DNA from: Nitrospirae bacterium GWC2_56_14
GTDB lineage: Bacteria; Nitrospirota; UBA9217
Direction: 5' to 3'
DNA: 11,853 bases
Assembly: GCA_001803705.1 (NCBI GenBank)
Contig: MHDY01000182.1
Span: forward strand, 1 to 11,853
A program made the position numbers and the translations under genes. Below the pieces are notes generated by a model. That model did not search any database and had not been told where the DNA came from. It was given only the letters and a program-made list of their open reading frames with translations. Positions 6,196 through 11,853 of this stretch are shown here, piece by piece; position 1 is the stretch's first letter, and every line of letters begins with the position of its first letter.

Positions 6196-7206
6196 TTATT
6201 GAATGCCGTTCGCCTTCCAGTAAGCCTGCACTTTTGCCTTCAACGATTTCGGAAGGGGTACATACACCAGTTCTTTCGCCTTCGCATCGCCGTTCTTGAA
6301 AGCCCAGTCGAAGAACTTGACGACCTTTATATTGGAATCCTTCTTTTCTTTCCCGAGAAGGATGAACGTCGCCCCTGCGATGGGCCAGGACTTTTTGCCC
6401 GGCGCATCGTTCAGCCAGAGGTAGAAATCCTTCTTCGGGTCGAAGTTTGCTGTTGCGGCCGCGTCCTCAAAGCTTGCGAAGCTCGGCTCCACGAACGTGC
6501 CGGCGTGGTTCTTCAGGACCGTATGGGTGAGGTTGTTCTGCTTGGCATAGGCGAATTCGACATAGCCGATGGAGTTCGCCTGCTGCTGCACATAATTGGC
6601 AACGCCTTCGTTCCCCTTCCCGCCGATGCCTGCCGGCCAGCTTACGGAAGTGCCGGCGCCGACCTTTTCTTTCCAGGCAGGACAAACATCGCTCAGGTAA
6701 TCCGTAAAGATGGCTGTCGTACCCGAACCATCGGAGCGATGGACCACCGTGATAGCATTGTCCGGGAGGTTCAGTTTGGGGTTCATTCCCTTGATCTTCG
6801 GATCGCTCCAGGTCTTGACCTCTCCCATGTAGATCTTGCACATAGTGTCGGAATCGAGCTTCAATTCTCCGGCCTTGATGCCTGCGATGTTCACCACCGG
6901 AACAACTCCGCCGATGACAGCCGGGAACTGGATCAGGTTGGCCTTGGCAAGCTCTTCCGGTTTGAGCGGCTTGTCCGAAGCCCCGAAGTCTACCGTCCGC
7001 TCGGTGATCTGCTTGATGCCGCCGCCCGAGCCGATGGACTGGTAATTGAGCTTTATGCCCGTTATCTTGTTGTATTCATTGGCCCATGCCGAGTATACCG
7101 GGTAGGGGAACGTGGCGCCCGCGCCGTTCAGCATCTCTTCAGCCTGTGCCTGGTTGGACGACAGTAGTCCGGTCAAAAGTAACGCAATTGTCAAAATTCG
7201 CTTCAT
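6196..7206 (-). CDS. pstS: Periplasmic phosphate-binding protein PstS
   Basis: 336 residues. The N-terminus is a Sec signal peptide (KR, then ILTIALLLTGLLS) with predicted cleavage after AQA at about residue 22, and no lipobox, so the mature protein is soluble in the periplasm. It captures phosphate and delivers it to PstC/PstA. Phosphate-contact stretches typical of PstS are visible: GAGATFPYPVY near the mature N-terminus, SIGSGGGIKQI, DFGASDKPL, and the HRSDGSGTT loop. The ATG at 7206 has a strong ribosome site (AGGAG, about 7 nt upstream). It is the first gene of pstSCAB-phoU, directly behind a Pho-box promoter. Length and motifs are all normal for the family. Confidence 0.97.
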   Translation of the reverse strand: MKRILTIALLLTGLLSSNQAQAEEMLNGAGATFPYPVYSAWANEYNKITGIKLNYQSIGSGGGIKQITERTVDFGASDKPLKPEELAKANLIQFPAVIGGVVPVVNIAGIKAGELKLDSDTMCKIYMGEVKTWSDPKIKGMNPKLNLPDNAITVVHRSDGSGTTAIFTDYLSDVCPAWKEKVGAGTSVSWPAGIGGKGNEGVANYVQQQANSIGYVEFAYAKQNNLTHTVLKNHAGTFVEPSFASFEDAAATANFDPKKDFYLWLNDAPGKKSWPIAGATFILLGKEKKDSNIKVVKFFDWAFKNGDAKAKELVYVPLPKSLKAKVQAYWKANGIQ

Positions 7207-7236
7207 GGTTTTCTCCTTTTCCTGTTTATGTTTGTC

Positions 7237-7282
7237 ATTTATACCATGGAATTGTTACAAGATTATTACAACGATATTAAGC
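7237..7282 (-). promoter_or_regulatory. Pho-box promoter of pstS
   Basis: Three 7-bp units spaced 11 bp apart on the - strand: GCTTAAT (7282-7276), TTGTAAT (7271-7265) and TTGTAAC (7260-7254). Each is separated by 4 A/T-rich bases, the layout of PhoB boxes (consensus CTGTCAT with 4-bp spacers). Ten bp downstream is TATAAAT (7243-7237), the usual -10 position for PhoB-activated promoters lacking a good -35. The pstS ATG follows about 30 bp further on. Activation by a PhoB-like regulator under phosphate starvation is inferred. Confidence 0.78.
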
Positions 7283-7360
7283 TTCTGTTAAATAGTTTAC
7301 CTCATCTACCTCCTTTATTTACCTCCTTTTTTACAAAATTGTTAACCGTGACATCCTGTT

Positions 7361-7744
7361 CTATGCCTGCAGTTTGAGCTGCCGATTGACCTTGTTTCTC
7401 AAATCAACGACATTGCCTTTGCAGATATATCCCCGGACACCGTGGATCTTAACGAGCTCCCGCAAACTATCCTCGTCATTGGATGAATGAAAAAAGATGG
7501 GAGTGCGGCAGGCATCGCAATAGGGCTTGATGATCTCCGAGAGCTTGTCGCCTGAGAGCCCCGGCATATTGACGTCGAGCAGCACCATATCCGGCTGGAA
7601 ATCCCTTACGCGGTTCGTCGCGCCGAGCCAGTTTTTATGGGTGCTGACCTCGATCTGGTCGTTCTGCAGGAGCTCCTTCGTGGTATAGAGATGCATTTCA
7701 TCATCATCGATCACCAGTACCTTTTTCTTATTCTTATTCTGCAC
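7361..7744 (-). CDS. Stand-alone response-regulator receiver domain
   Basis: 127 residues from a GTG at 7744, chosen because GGGGAGGG lies about 7 nt upstream and the receiver fold begins at once (KKKVLVIDDDEMH). An upstream start at 7804 would add 20 residues translated from a repeat. The protein is one receiver domain: acidic pocket D13/D14, phosphoacceptor D57 in MVLLDVNMPG, S87 after beta-4 (IFFHSSND), and K109. K109 is followed by Gly rather than the usual Pro (ICKGN), and the domain lacks any output region, so it would act by protein contact or as a phosphorelay shuttle. The preceding CBS kinase overlaps it by 11 bp, which makes that kinase the likeliest phosphodonor. The pstS promoter lies immediately downstream. 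Confidence 0.9.
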   Translation of the reverse strand: MQNKNKKKVLVIDDDEMHLYTTKELLQNDQIEVSTHKNWLGATNRVRDFQPDMVLLDVNMPGLSGDKLSEIIKPYCDACRTPIFFHSSNDEDSLRELVKIHGVRGYICKGNVVDLRNKVNRQLKLQA

Positions 7745-9002
7745 TGTAAAGCCCTCCCCGTAATTCGTTTGATAAAGCCCCCCCTCCCATACTCCCTCTC
7801 CCACCGGGGGAGAGGGGCAGGGGTGAGGGAAGTTGACATAACGGCAGGGACACGATGAACGTCGTGCCCTTCCCGTAGGTGCTTGTTATCGATATCGTAC
7901 CGCCGATCAGCTCCACCAGGTTCTTGCTGATCGTCAGGCCCAGCCCCGTACCTTCATGGGTTTTGGTTTTGGCGTCCTCGATCTGGCTGAAGGCCGTAAA
8001 GAGCTTATGGAGGTCCTCCTCTTTTATGCCTATGCCCGTATCGCTAATGGCGATCACCAGGTTGCTTCCGATGATGGAAAGCGTTATCTCGATCATGCCG
8101 GCTTCAGTGAATTTCGCGGCATTGCTCACCAGGTTCATAAGCACCTGCCTGAGCTTGATGGGGTCCGTGGTGACCATCAAGGCCATTGCGGGCGCCCTCA
8201 CCTCCACGGCCACAGGCTTTTTCCCGATAAGGATGCGGGTCGTCTCCGCGAGCTCGGCAACGAGCGACACGGCATCAACCTCCTGCTGCGCTACCTCCAT
8301 CCTGCCTGCTTCGATCTTCGACAGGTCGAGGATATTGGTGATAACGGTCCTAAGATTGGTCGCGCTGGAGATCATGAAGGAGAGGCGTTCCTTGATCTGT
8401 TCGATCGAGCCCTTGTCGGCCGACATGCGCAAAAGCTCGGCAAGTCCGATGATGGCGTTCACCGGGGACCGCAGTTCATGGGTAACGTTCGCCAGGAACT
8501 GGGACTTTACCTGATTAATCTTCTCCAGCTCCTGCGCCCGCGCACTGGCCACTTCTTTCTGCAGCACGCTGTTGGCCAGGGCGTTGCTTTGCTGGATCAC
8601 GAGCTGCTTGACCGAAAGGAGGCCTTTGTAGGCGCCGGAGGGGGTCGTTACGATGATCTCGTCATAGATGTCCTGCGGCGTCCGTTCCAACGCTTTGTCA
8701 ATGACCACATCGAGCCGCTCGTTCTCGGGCACGATGAGCGGGGTCGTGTCGGCTATGACGATGATGGGGTGTTTCCCGTACAGCTCGAAGCCGAACCTGC
8801 GAAACAGCGCGAACAGCAGCTTCGTTCGCGTGACCAGTCCGATTGGCTCGTTTCCTTCGACTACCGCCATCGCGTCCAGGTTGGTCGTGCTGAAGAACCG
8901 CTCCGCCACCATGTTCACCGTGGTCTGCGGCGTGGTCAGTTCGTTCGAAATAATGAGTTCTCCGACGGGAAGAACGTTTTCACGCGCTGGCATCGTCTGC
9001 AT
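7734..9002 (-). CDS. CBS-domain cytoplasmic histidine kinase with repeat-derived C-terminus
   Basis: 422 residues, no membrane segment or signal peptide. Residues 13-140 look like a CBS pair (MVAERFFSTT, AVVEGNEPIGLVTRTKL; then DEIIVTTPSGAYKGLLSVKQL), which in other proteins bind adenine nucleotides. A coiled-coil linker (141-165) leads to HisKA with H175 in THELRSPVNAIIGL. The HATPase domain has N290/N294 in the N box, DTGIG (321-325), and GTGLGL (351-356); it normally ends near residue 390 (TFIVSLPLCQ). The last 32 residues (LPSPLPLSPGGRG onward) are translated from a GC-rich interspersed repeat plus the receiver's ribosome site, so the native stop was probably lost. The ATG at 9002 follows AGGAGG by 4 nt; an ATG at 8993 is the alternative. 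The ligand is unknown; energy sensing next to phosphate uptake is speculation. Confidence 0.92.
   Translation of the reverse strand: MQTMPARENVLPVGELIISNELTTPQTTVNMVAERFFSTTNLDAMAVVEGNEPIGLVTRTKLLFALFRRFGFELYGKHPIIVIADTTPLIVPENERLDVVIDKALERTPQDIYDEIIVTTPSGAYKGLLSVKQLVIQQSNALANSVLQKEVASARAQELEKINQVKSQFLANVTHELRSPVNAIIGLAELLRMSADKGSIEQIKERLSFMISSATNLRTVITNILDLSKIEAGRMEVAQQEVDAVSLVAELAETTRILIGKKPVAVEVRAPAMALMVTTDPIKLRQVLMNLVSNAAKFTEAGMIEITLSIIGSNLVIAISDTGIGIKEEDLHKLFTAFSQIEDAKTKTHEGTGLGLTISKNLVELIGGTISITSTYGKGTTFIVSLPLCQLPSPLPLSPGGRGSMGGGALSNELRGGLYSAE
7779..7832. repeat. GC-rich palindromic repeat (CCCTCTCCC family) inside the kinase 3' end
   Basis: CCCTCTCCC (7794-7802) pairs perfectly with GGGAGAGGG (7808-7816) around a 5-nt loop; flanking C-rich and G-rich strings extend it imperfectly. 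It is read in frame as the PSPLPLSPGGRG-type peptide at the kinase C-terminus, a translation often met where this family of repeats invades reading frames (from memory). An 8-bp direct repeat, TAAAGCCC, lies just to its left at 7747-7754 and 7773-7780. Confidence 0.75.
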
Positions 9003-9056
9003 ACAACCTCCTCTTTACTCTTCATTCCTCTATCGTTCTATACATTGGTTGATAGA

Positions 9057-9176
9057 TTCGTAAAAAGTCTTTTTTAGCCACATAAGTCACAAAACACACA
9101 GAAATAATCTTTATTCTTGAAGGTCTTCCTTATGTGCTTTATGTGAATTATGTGGCAAATCTTGACTTCTTACGAG
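9057..9176. repeat. MITE-like hairpin element with 9-bp periodic CACATAA units
   Basis: Outer inverted ends TTCGTAAAAAGTC (9057-9069) and GACTTCTTACGAG (9164-9176) match at 11 of 13 positions. Inside them GCCACATAA (9077-9085) is exactly complementary to TTATGTGGC (9148-9156). Both inner arms are 9-bp periodic: three ATGTG-containing units at 9129-9155 and three diverged complements at 9078-9104. The whole could extrude as a long imperfect hairpin. No open frame of note. It lies just upstream of the CBS-kinase leader (ATG at 9002) and may carry or disturb its promoter. Confidence 0.75.
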
Positions 9177-9206
9177 TTCATCATTGGTTTATTCTGCATC
9201 ATTTCG

Positions 9207-9233
9207 TAGGGGCGGGTTTCAAACCCGTCCCTG
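9207..9233. repeat. REP-like hairpin after the receiver-kinase stop
   Basis: AGGGGCGGGTTT (9208-9219) and AAACCCGTCCCT (9221-9232) are complementary with one mismatch that is G-U or A-C when transcribed, around a single base. It begins 5 bp after the receiver-kinase stop codon. On the - strand no U-run follows, so a transcript-end stabiliser or a dispersed repeat is likelier than an intrinsic terminator. Confidence 0.65.
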
Positions 9234-9237
9234 CCTG

Positions 9238-10329
9238 TCACGCCACGCCCTGTCCCGAGTAAGACGCTTCGGCTTCCACCTTGATAAATGACACGGTAAA
9301 GGTGCTGCCGATTCCCGGCCGGCTCACGACCGTGACCCTGCCACCCATGGCTTCGACAAGATGCTTTACAATATAGAGTCCGAGGCCGGCGCCTTTTATC
9401 CGCTCGCTTCCGACGGCACGGTAGAACTTATCGAAAATGCGGTCGATCTCGGTCTGTGCTATCCCGCTCCCCTCATCTTGTATGGAAATATTCACCCAAT
9501 CAGTGCTGCTGTCGAATGAGATTTTGACCATCCCGCCGTCGCGGTTGTATTTAACAGCATTCGATATGAGGTTGATCAGAACCTGCTTGATCGCTGTTTT
9601 GTTGCCATGCACCAGGGACGAGCTGCTGTTAACATGCATTATTTCAATCTGCTTCCTTTTCGCCGCATCCTGAAGGAATTCTAATGTTTCATCGACCAGT
9701 AAGCCGAGAGCAACAGGCTGAGCCGTCAGGAGTTCTTTCCCCTGTTCGAGCCGGGAGAGGAGCGATGCGTCATTCAGCAGGCTTTCGGCATGGGAGGCGG
9801 CCAGGTTGATGGTTCTCATATATTTACTCGATTCGCCCTTCCGCAGCGCAAGAGAGGAAAAACCGCCGATCGCGGCAAGCGAGTTCTGCAGTTCATGGAT
9901 CATATACTGCACGGAGGTGTCCTGCTCCTGCTCGCGGGTCCGGAGCCGATCGATCGTCTGCTGCCGGTCGATCTGTTTTTTTAACTTCAGCACCAGCTCT
10001 TTCATGGAATAGGGCTTTGCAAGGTAATCGTCGGCGCCGAGGCTGAGGCCCTTGATGCGGTCGTCCTCATCGGACAGCGCGGTAAGCATGATGATCGGCA
10101 GCGTTCTCCCTTTTGCGCTCTCCCGTAAAAGGCCGCAGACCTCCCAGCCGTTCAGCTCCGGCATCATGACATCCAGAAGGATGGCATCCGGGGTCCGGCG
10201 CTGTACCGCCTCTATGGCTTCCTTGCCATTTCGCGCGATCACTGTTTCATACTGCTCTTTTTGCAGGTTATAGCTGAGCAATTCAGCGCAATCGTTTTCA
10301 TCTTCGACAATAAGGATCTGCTTTTTCAT
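9238..10329 (-). CDS. Receiver-histidine kinase hybrid (REC-HisKA-HATPase)
   Basis: 363 residues, soluble. The N-terminal receiver (1-121) has ILIVEDE (acidic pocket E9, D10, E11), phosphoacceptor D53 in ILLDVMMPELNGWEV, T83, and K105-P106 in LAKPYS. A short coiled coil precedes the dimerisation domain with H145 in MIHELQNSLAAIGGFSSL; the +1 Glu is normal, but Asn149 sits where many kinases have a Pro. HATPase motifs: N253/N257 in LINLISNAVKY, DEGSGI (285-290), and GAGLGL (313-318). There is no transmembrane, PAS or DNA-binding domain, so input comes through the receiver, as in two-step phosphorelays. The ATG at 10329 has AGGA about 10 nt upstream. A Pho-box-like array precedes it. Its signalling partner is not proven; the neighbouring CBS kinase and receiver are candidates. 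The last dozen residues are polar and variable-looking. Confidence 0.93.
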   Translation of the reverse strand: MKKQILIVEDENDCAELLSYNLQKEQYETVIARNGKEAIEAVQRRTPDAILLDVMMPELNGWEVCGLLRESAKGRTLPIIMLTALSDEDDRIKGLSLGADDYLAKPYSMKELVLKLKKQIDRQQTIDRLRTREQEQDTSVQYMIHELQNSLAAIGGFSSLALRKGESSKYMRTINLAASHAESLLNDASLLSRLEQGKELLTAQPVALGLLVDETLEFLQDAAKRKQIEIMHVNSSSSLVHGNKTAIKQVLINLISNAVKYNRDGGMVKISFDSSTDWVNISIQDEGSGIAQTEIDRIFDKFYRAVGSERIKGAGLGLYIVKHLVEAMGGRVTVVSRPGIGSTFTVSFIKVEAEASYSGQGVA

Positions 10330-10369
10330 AACGCTTTGTCCTGACCCTTTGCATTCAGTTGCGATGCAT

Positions 10370-10414
10370 ACTCTATCCGGTTTCTGTTACAGGAGTATGA
10401 AGCCTGCGTTAAAT
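10370..10414 (-). promoter_or_regulatory. Pho-box-like promoter before the receiver-kinase
   Basis: On the - strand three 7-bp units with 4-bp spacers: ATTTAAC (10414-10408), GCTTCAT (10403-10397) and CTGTAAC (10392-10386). The last matches the E. coli half-site CTGTCAC at 6 of 7 positions; the others are weaker. TAGAGT (10375-10370) lies 10 bp downstream as a possible -10, the same geometry as at pstS. The receiver-kinase ATG is about 40 bp beyond. A chance match cannot be excluded. Confidence 0.42.
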
Positions 10415-10486
10415 GTTGGTTAAAGCCGGATATCCGTCGGGAAACATGCCGGGATTGCGCTCGTGACTTATCCTCAGTGCTCATGG

Positions 10487-10521
10487 CCTTTGTCGGATCT
10501 TATCCGTGTCAAAGGTTTTTT
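10487..10521 (+). terminator. Intrinsic-terminator-like hairpin, + orientation
   Basis: CCTTTG (10487-10492) pairs with CAAAGG (10510-10515), and inside them CGGAT (10494-10498) pairs with ATCCG (10502-10506); six Ts follow (10516-10521). It reads as a terminator only on the + strand, where no gene precedes it. On the - strand, 20 bp after the glycosyltransferase stop, the hairpin is not followed by Us. It shares GTGTCAAAGGT with the hairpin at 4988-5014. Confidence 0.45.
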
Positions 10522-10535
10522 CGAGTCCGTCCCCG

Positions 10536-11765
10536 CTAAGCCACGCGCGCCCGAATGCTGTCCGTGATGCGATAGCCCCAGGACCAGACTCCCCGCTCCG
10601 GACAGGGCGACAGCCGGGAATCCTGTCCGATCATATACCGGTTGCCACGCCAGATCACGGTTGAGCTCAGAAGCGGCACGAACCAGAGGAATCCGATGAT
10701 AAGGTCCTTGACCGGCACCAGGAAATACCGGAGAACCGACTGCCTCTGAACGTAGGTGCGAGCTGATGTTGCTTCGATCATGCTCCCGAGCAGGAGGTCC
10801 CCCAGGACCTTGATGAGTCCGATGCCGGCCGCGAAGGAAAGCGTTGCGCGCGACGGGCCCGTGAGCAGAACCGGCAAGGTCGCTACAAACACCGGGTTCA
10901 CGAGCAGCTCGGATATATATTTCGCTCCGCCGATCTTCCACCTGAGCTTGCCCCACCGCGTGTGGCGGTTCATGAAGCGCTTGATGTCCCAGTACTCATT
11001 GACATTGCTGACCAGGTGGTTCGACAGCACGACCTTCTTTCCGCTCCTGTCCATTTCCCTGCCGATGATGAAATCCTCGGCCAGGATGTCCTTGAACGCG
11101 GCAAGCCCTCCCAGCGCTTCCAGGTCCGTCTTTTTCATGAGCATGGACTTTCCAATGACGCAGGGCATCCCCAGGGCCTGGTCGAGAAAACTGACGCTTC
11201 CCATGATGAACGAATTGAGATGAAGGTTCTCCAGGGTGGCGCCGAGGCTCCGTCCGCCGACGCCGTGGATAAGGTTGCTCACCAGTCCGACCGATGGGTC
11301 CGCGGTCTGCCGCACGATCTCGCGCAAATAGTTTTTGCCGACCAGCACATTGCTGTCGCTGATAAGGATGCAGGGATGAAGCGCTTTTCGGTAGCCCGGC
11401 AGGAGGTTGTTCACCTTCGGGTTGAGTCCGGCATGGCATTTCTCGACAACGAGGGAGATGTTCCGGTCGGGGTACTTGTCCTGTACTTTTTTCGCTACTT
11501 TGAAGGCCGGGTCGTTGAAGTCCTGGAGGCAAAAGAGGATTTCGTATTCGGGATAGTCCTGCGTGCAGAAGCTTGAAAGGTTGTCGAACAGATTGTCGTC
11601 CAGTCCCTTGAGAGGTTTCAGGATCGATACCGGAGGGGAATGGCCCGGTTCGTCCGCTGCTGTTTTCTGCTTCTTTCTTAAGAGCGACCAGGTCGCTCCG
11701 ACCTGGAGCAGGTAGAGAATGACCCCTACCAGGGAGATCGAAGCACATATGAGAAATAGTGTCAT
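10536..11765 (-). CDS. GT21-type membrane glycosyltransferase (ceramide glucosyltransferase / HpnI-like)
   Basis: 409 residues. One N-terminal membrane segment (about 2-28), a cytosolic GT-A catalytic domain, then hydrophobic segments near 285-302, 306-328 and 347-372. Catalytic motifs of family 21 are in order: VSILKPLKGLD (46-56), D82 in LQDFND, NPKVNNLLPGY (115-125), D137 in SDSN, the third acidic motif ED (230-231), and RxxRW (R267-W271, within NRHTRWGKLRW). Such enzymes transfer a sugar from a nucleotide donor to a lipid. In bacteria without sphingolipids the relative HpnI acts on bacteriohopanetetrol, but no hopanoid gene is visible, so the acceptor is left open. The start has GGAGGA upstream and overlaps the previous stop as ATGA, showing it belongs to an operon extending beyond the window. 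No terminator for its own strand is evident. Confidence 0.85.
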   Translation of the reverse strand: MTLFLICASISLVGVILYLLQVGATWSLLRKKQKTAADEPGHSPPVSILKPLKGLDDNLFDNLSSFCTQDYPEYEILFCLQDFNDPAFKVAKKVQDKYPDRNISLVVEKCHAGLNPKVNNLLPGYRKALHPCILISDSNVLVGKNYLREIVRQTADPSVGLVSNLIHGVGGRSLGATLENLHLNSFIMGSVSFLDQALGMPCVIGKSMLMKKTDLEALGGLAAFKDILAEDFIIGREMDRSGKKVVLSNHLVSNVNEYWDIKRFMNRHTRWGKLRWKIGGAKYISELLVNPVFVATLPVLLTGPSRATLSFAAGIGLIKVLGDLLLGSMIEATSARTYVQRQSVLRYFLVPVKDLIIGFLWFVPLLSSTVIWRGNRYMIGQDSRLSPCPERGVWSWGYRITDSIRARVA

Positions 11766-11853
11766 GTGGCTCCTCCTTCTTTTTGGACCAAGGCAACCAT
11801 GTTGCCGTGAATCACGCCGACACGGTCGGCTCGCTCCAAAATCAATTCCTGAA
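11762..11853 (-). CDS. C-terminal fragment of an unidentified upstream gene
   Basis: A frame open from the right edge gives 29 residues (ending KEGGAT) and a TGA that overlaps the glycosyltransferase ATG by 4 bp. The ATGA overlap, a feature also used by bamD and the siroheme gene here, supports a real coding end and translational coupling. The visible part includes LERADRVGVIHGNMVALV, which is loosely like the tail of ABC-transporter ATPases after the H-loop, but 29 residues are too few to name it. The other two frames are less convincing: one hits a stop at once, the other reads as an Arg/Cys-rich peptide. Confidence 0.5.
   Translation of the reverse strand, partial: QELILERADRVGVIHGNMVALVQKEGGAT

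Noticed and set aside
6181..7167. 328-residue + strand open frame
   Set aside because: It lies antisense to pstS across almost its whole length, has no recognisable motifs, and is the kind of shadow frame expected from codon bias in a GC-rich gene.
7747..7780. TAAAGCCC direct repeats as a target-site duplication of the GC-rich repeat
   Set aside because: Both copies are on the same side of the palindrome, so they do not flank it; coincidence or local duplication is as likely.
7745..7804. 20-residue N-terminal extension of the stand-alone receiver
   Set aside because: It is translated from the GC-rich repeat; GTG at 7744 with GGGGAGGG upstream places the start just before the first receiver strand.
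9037..9066. Sigma70 promoter for the CBS kinase (TATAGA at 9042-9037)
   Set aside because: No acceptable -35 was found at 16-18 bp upstream; the match is too weak to annotate.
7956..9077. 373-residue + strand open frame
   Set aside because: Antisense to the CBS kinase, whose domains are all intact; the product is His/Arg/Gly-rich with no domain.
9077..9156. CRISPR-like short tandem repeats
   Set aside because: The 9-bp units have no spacers, are part of an inverted-repeat element, and no cas genes are present.

Overview
The window looks like chromosomal DNA of a Gram-negative bacterium. It encodes a BamD-type outer-membrane lipoprotein, a periplasmic PstS with a signal peptide, and proteobacteria-style sigma70 and Pho-box signals. 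The gene set and the many short palindromic intergenic repeats would suit a Desulfobacterota/Geobacter-like or Nitrospirota lineage. That placement is an inference; no marker gene here settles it.

Layout: one gene runs on the + strand at the left edge, a 5'-truncated J-domain/TPR protein ending at 901. Everything else is on the - strand and reads right to left. From the right edge these are: the last 29 codons of an unidentified gene; a GT21-type membrane glycosyltransferase (11765-10536); a receiver-histidine kinase (10329-9238); a CBS-domain histidine kinase (9002-7734) overlapping a stand-alone receiver (7744-7361); pstS, pstC, pstA, pstB and phoU (7206-2416); then bamD and a precorrin-2 dehydrogenase/ferrochelatase-like gene (2275-909), which converge on the J-domain gene with a 7-bp gap.

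The core is a high-affinity phosphate uptake operon. PstS binds phosphate in the periplasm, PstC and PstA form the channel, PstB hydrolyses ATP, and PhoU links transport state to signalling. A triple 11-bp-periodic Pho box sits 10 bp upstream of a good -10 before pstS, so a PhoB-like regulator encoded elsewhere probably controls it. No PhoR/PhoB pair is present. Instead three signalling proteins without DNA-binding domains lie upstream: receiver-kinase, CBS-kinase and single receiver. A weaker Pho-box-like array precedes the receiver-kinase, so the signalling genes may share phosphate control. bamD has its own strong sigma70-type promoter and is translationally coupled (ATGA) to the siroheme gene, whose catalytic Asp104 appears replaced by Ala.

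A second theme is repeats. Most gaps in the pst/signalling region carry a palindromic or inverted-repeat element, mostly of different sequence families: pstB-phoU, pstA-pstC, pstC-pstS, the kinase/receiver junction, both sides of the CBS-kinase promoter region, and the gap after the glycosyltransferase. One element is translated as the C-terminal tail of the CBS kinase. No RNA genes, CRISPR arrays, transposase genes or gene-free stretches over 300 bases were seen.
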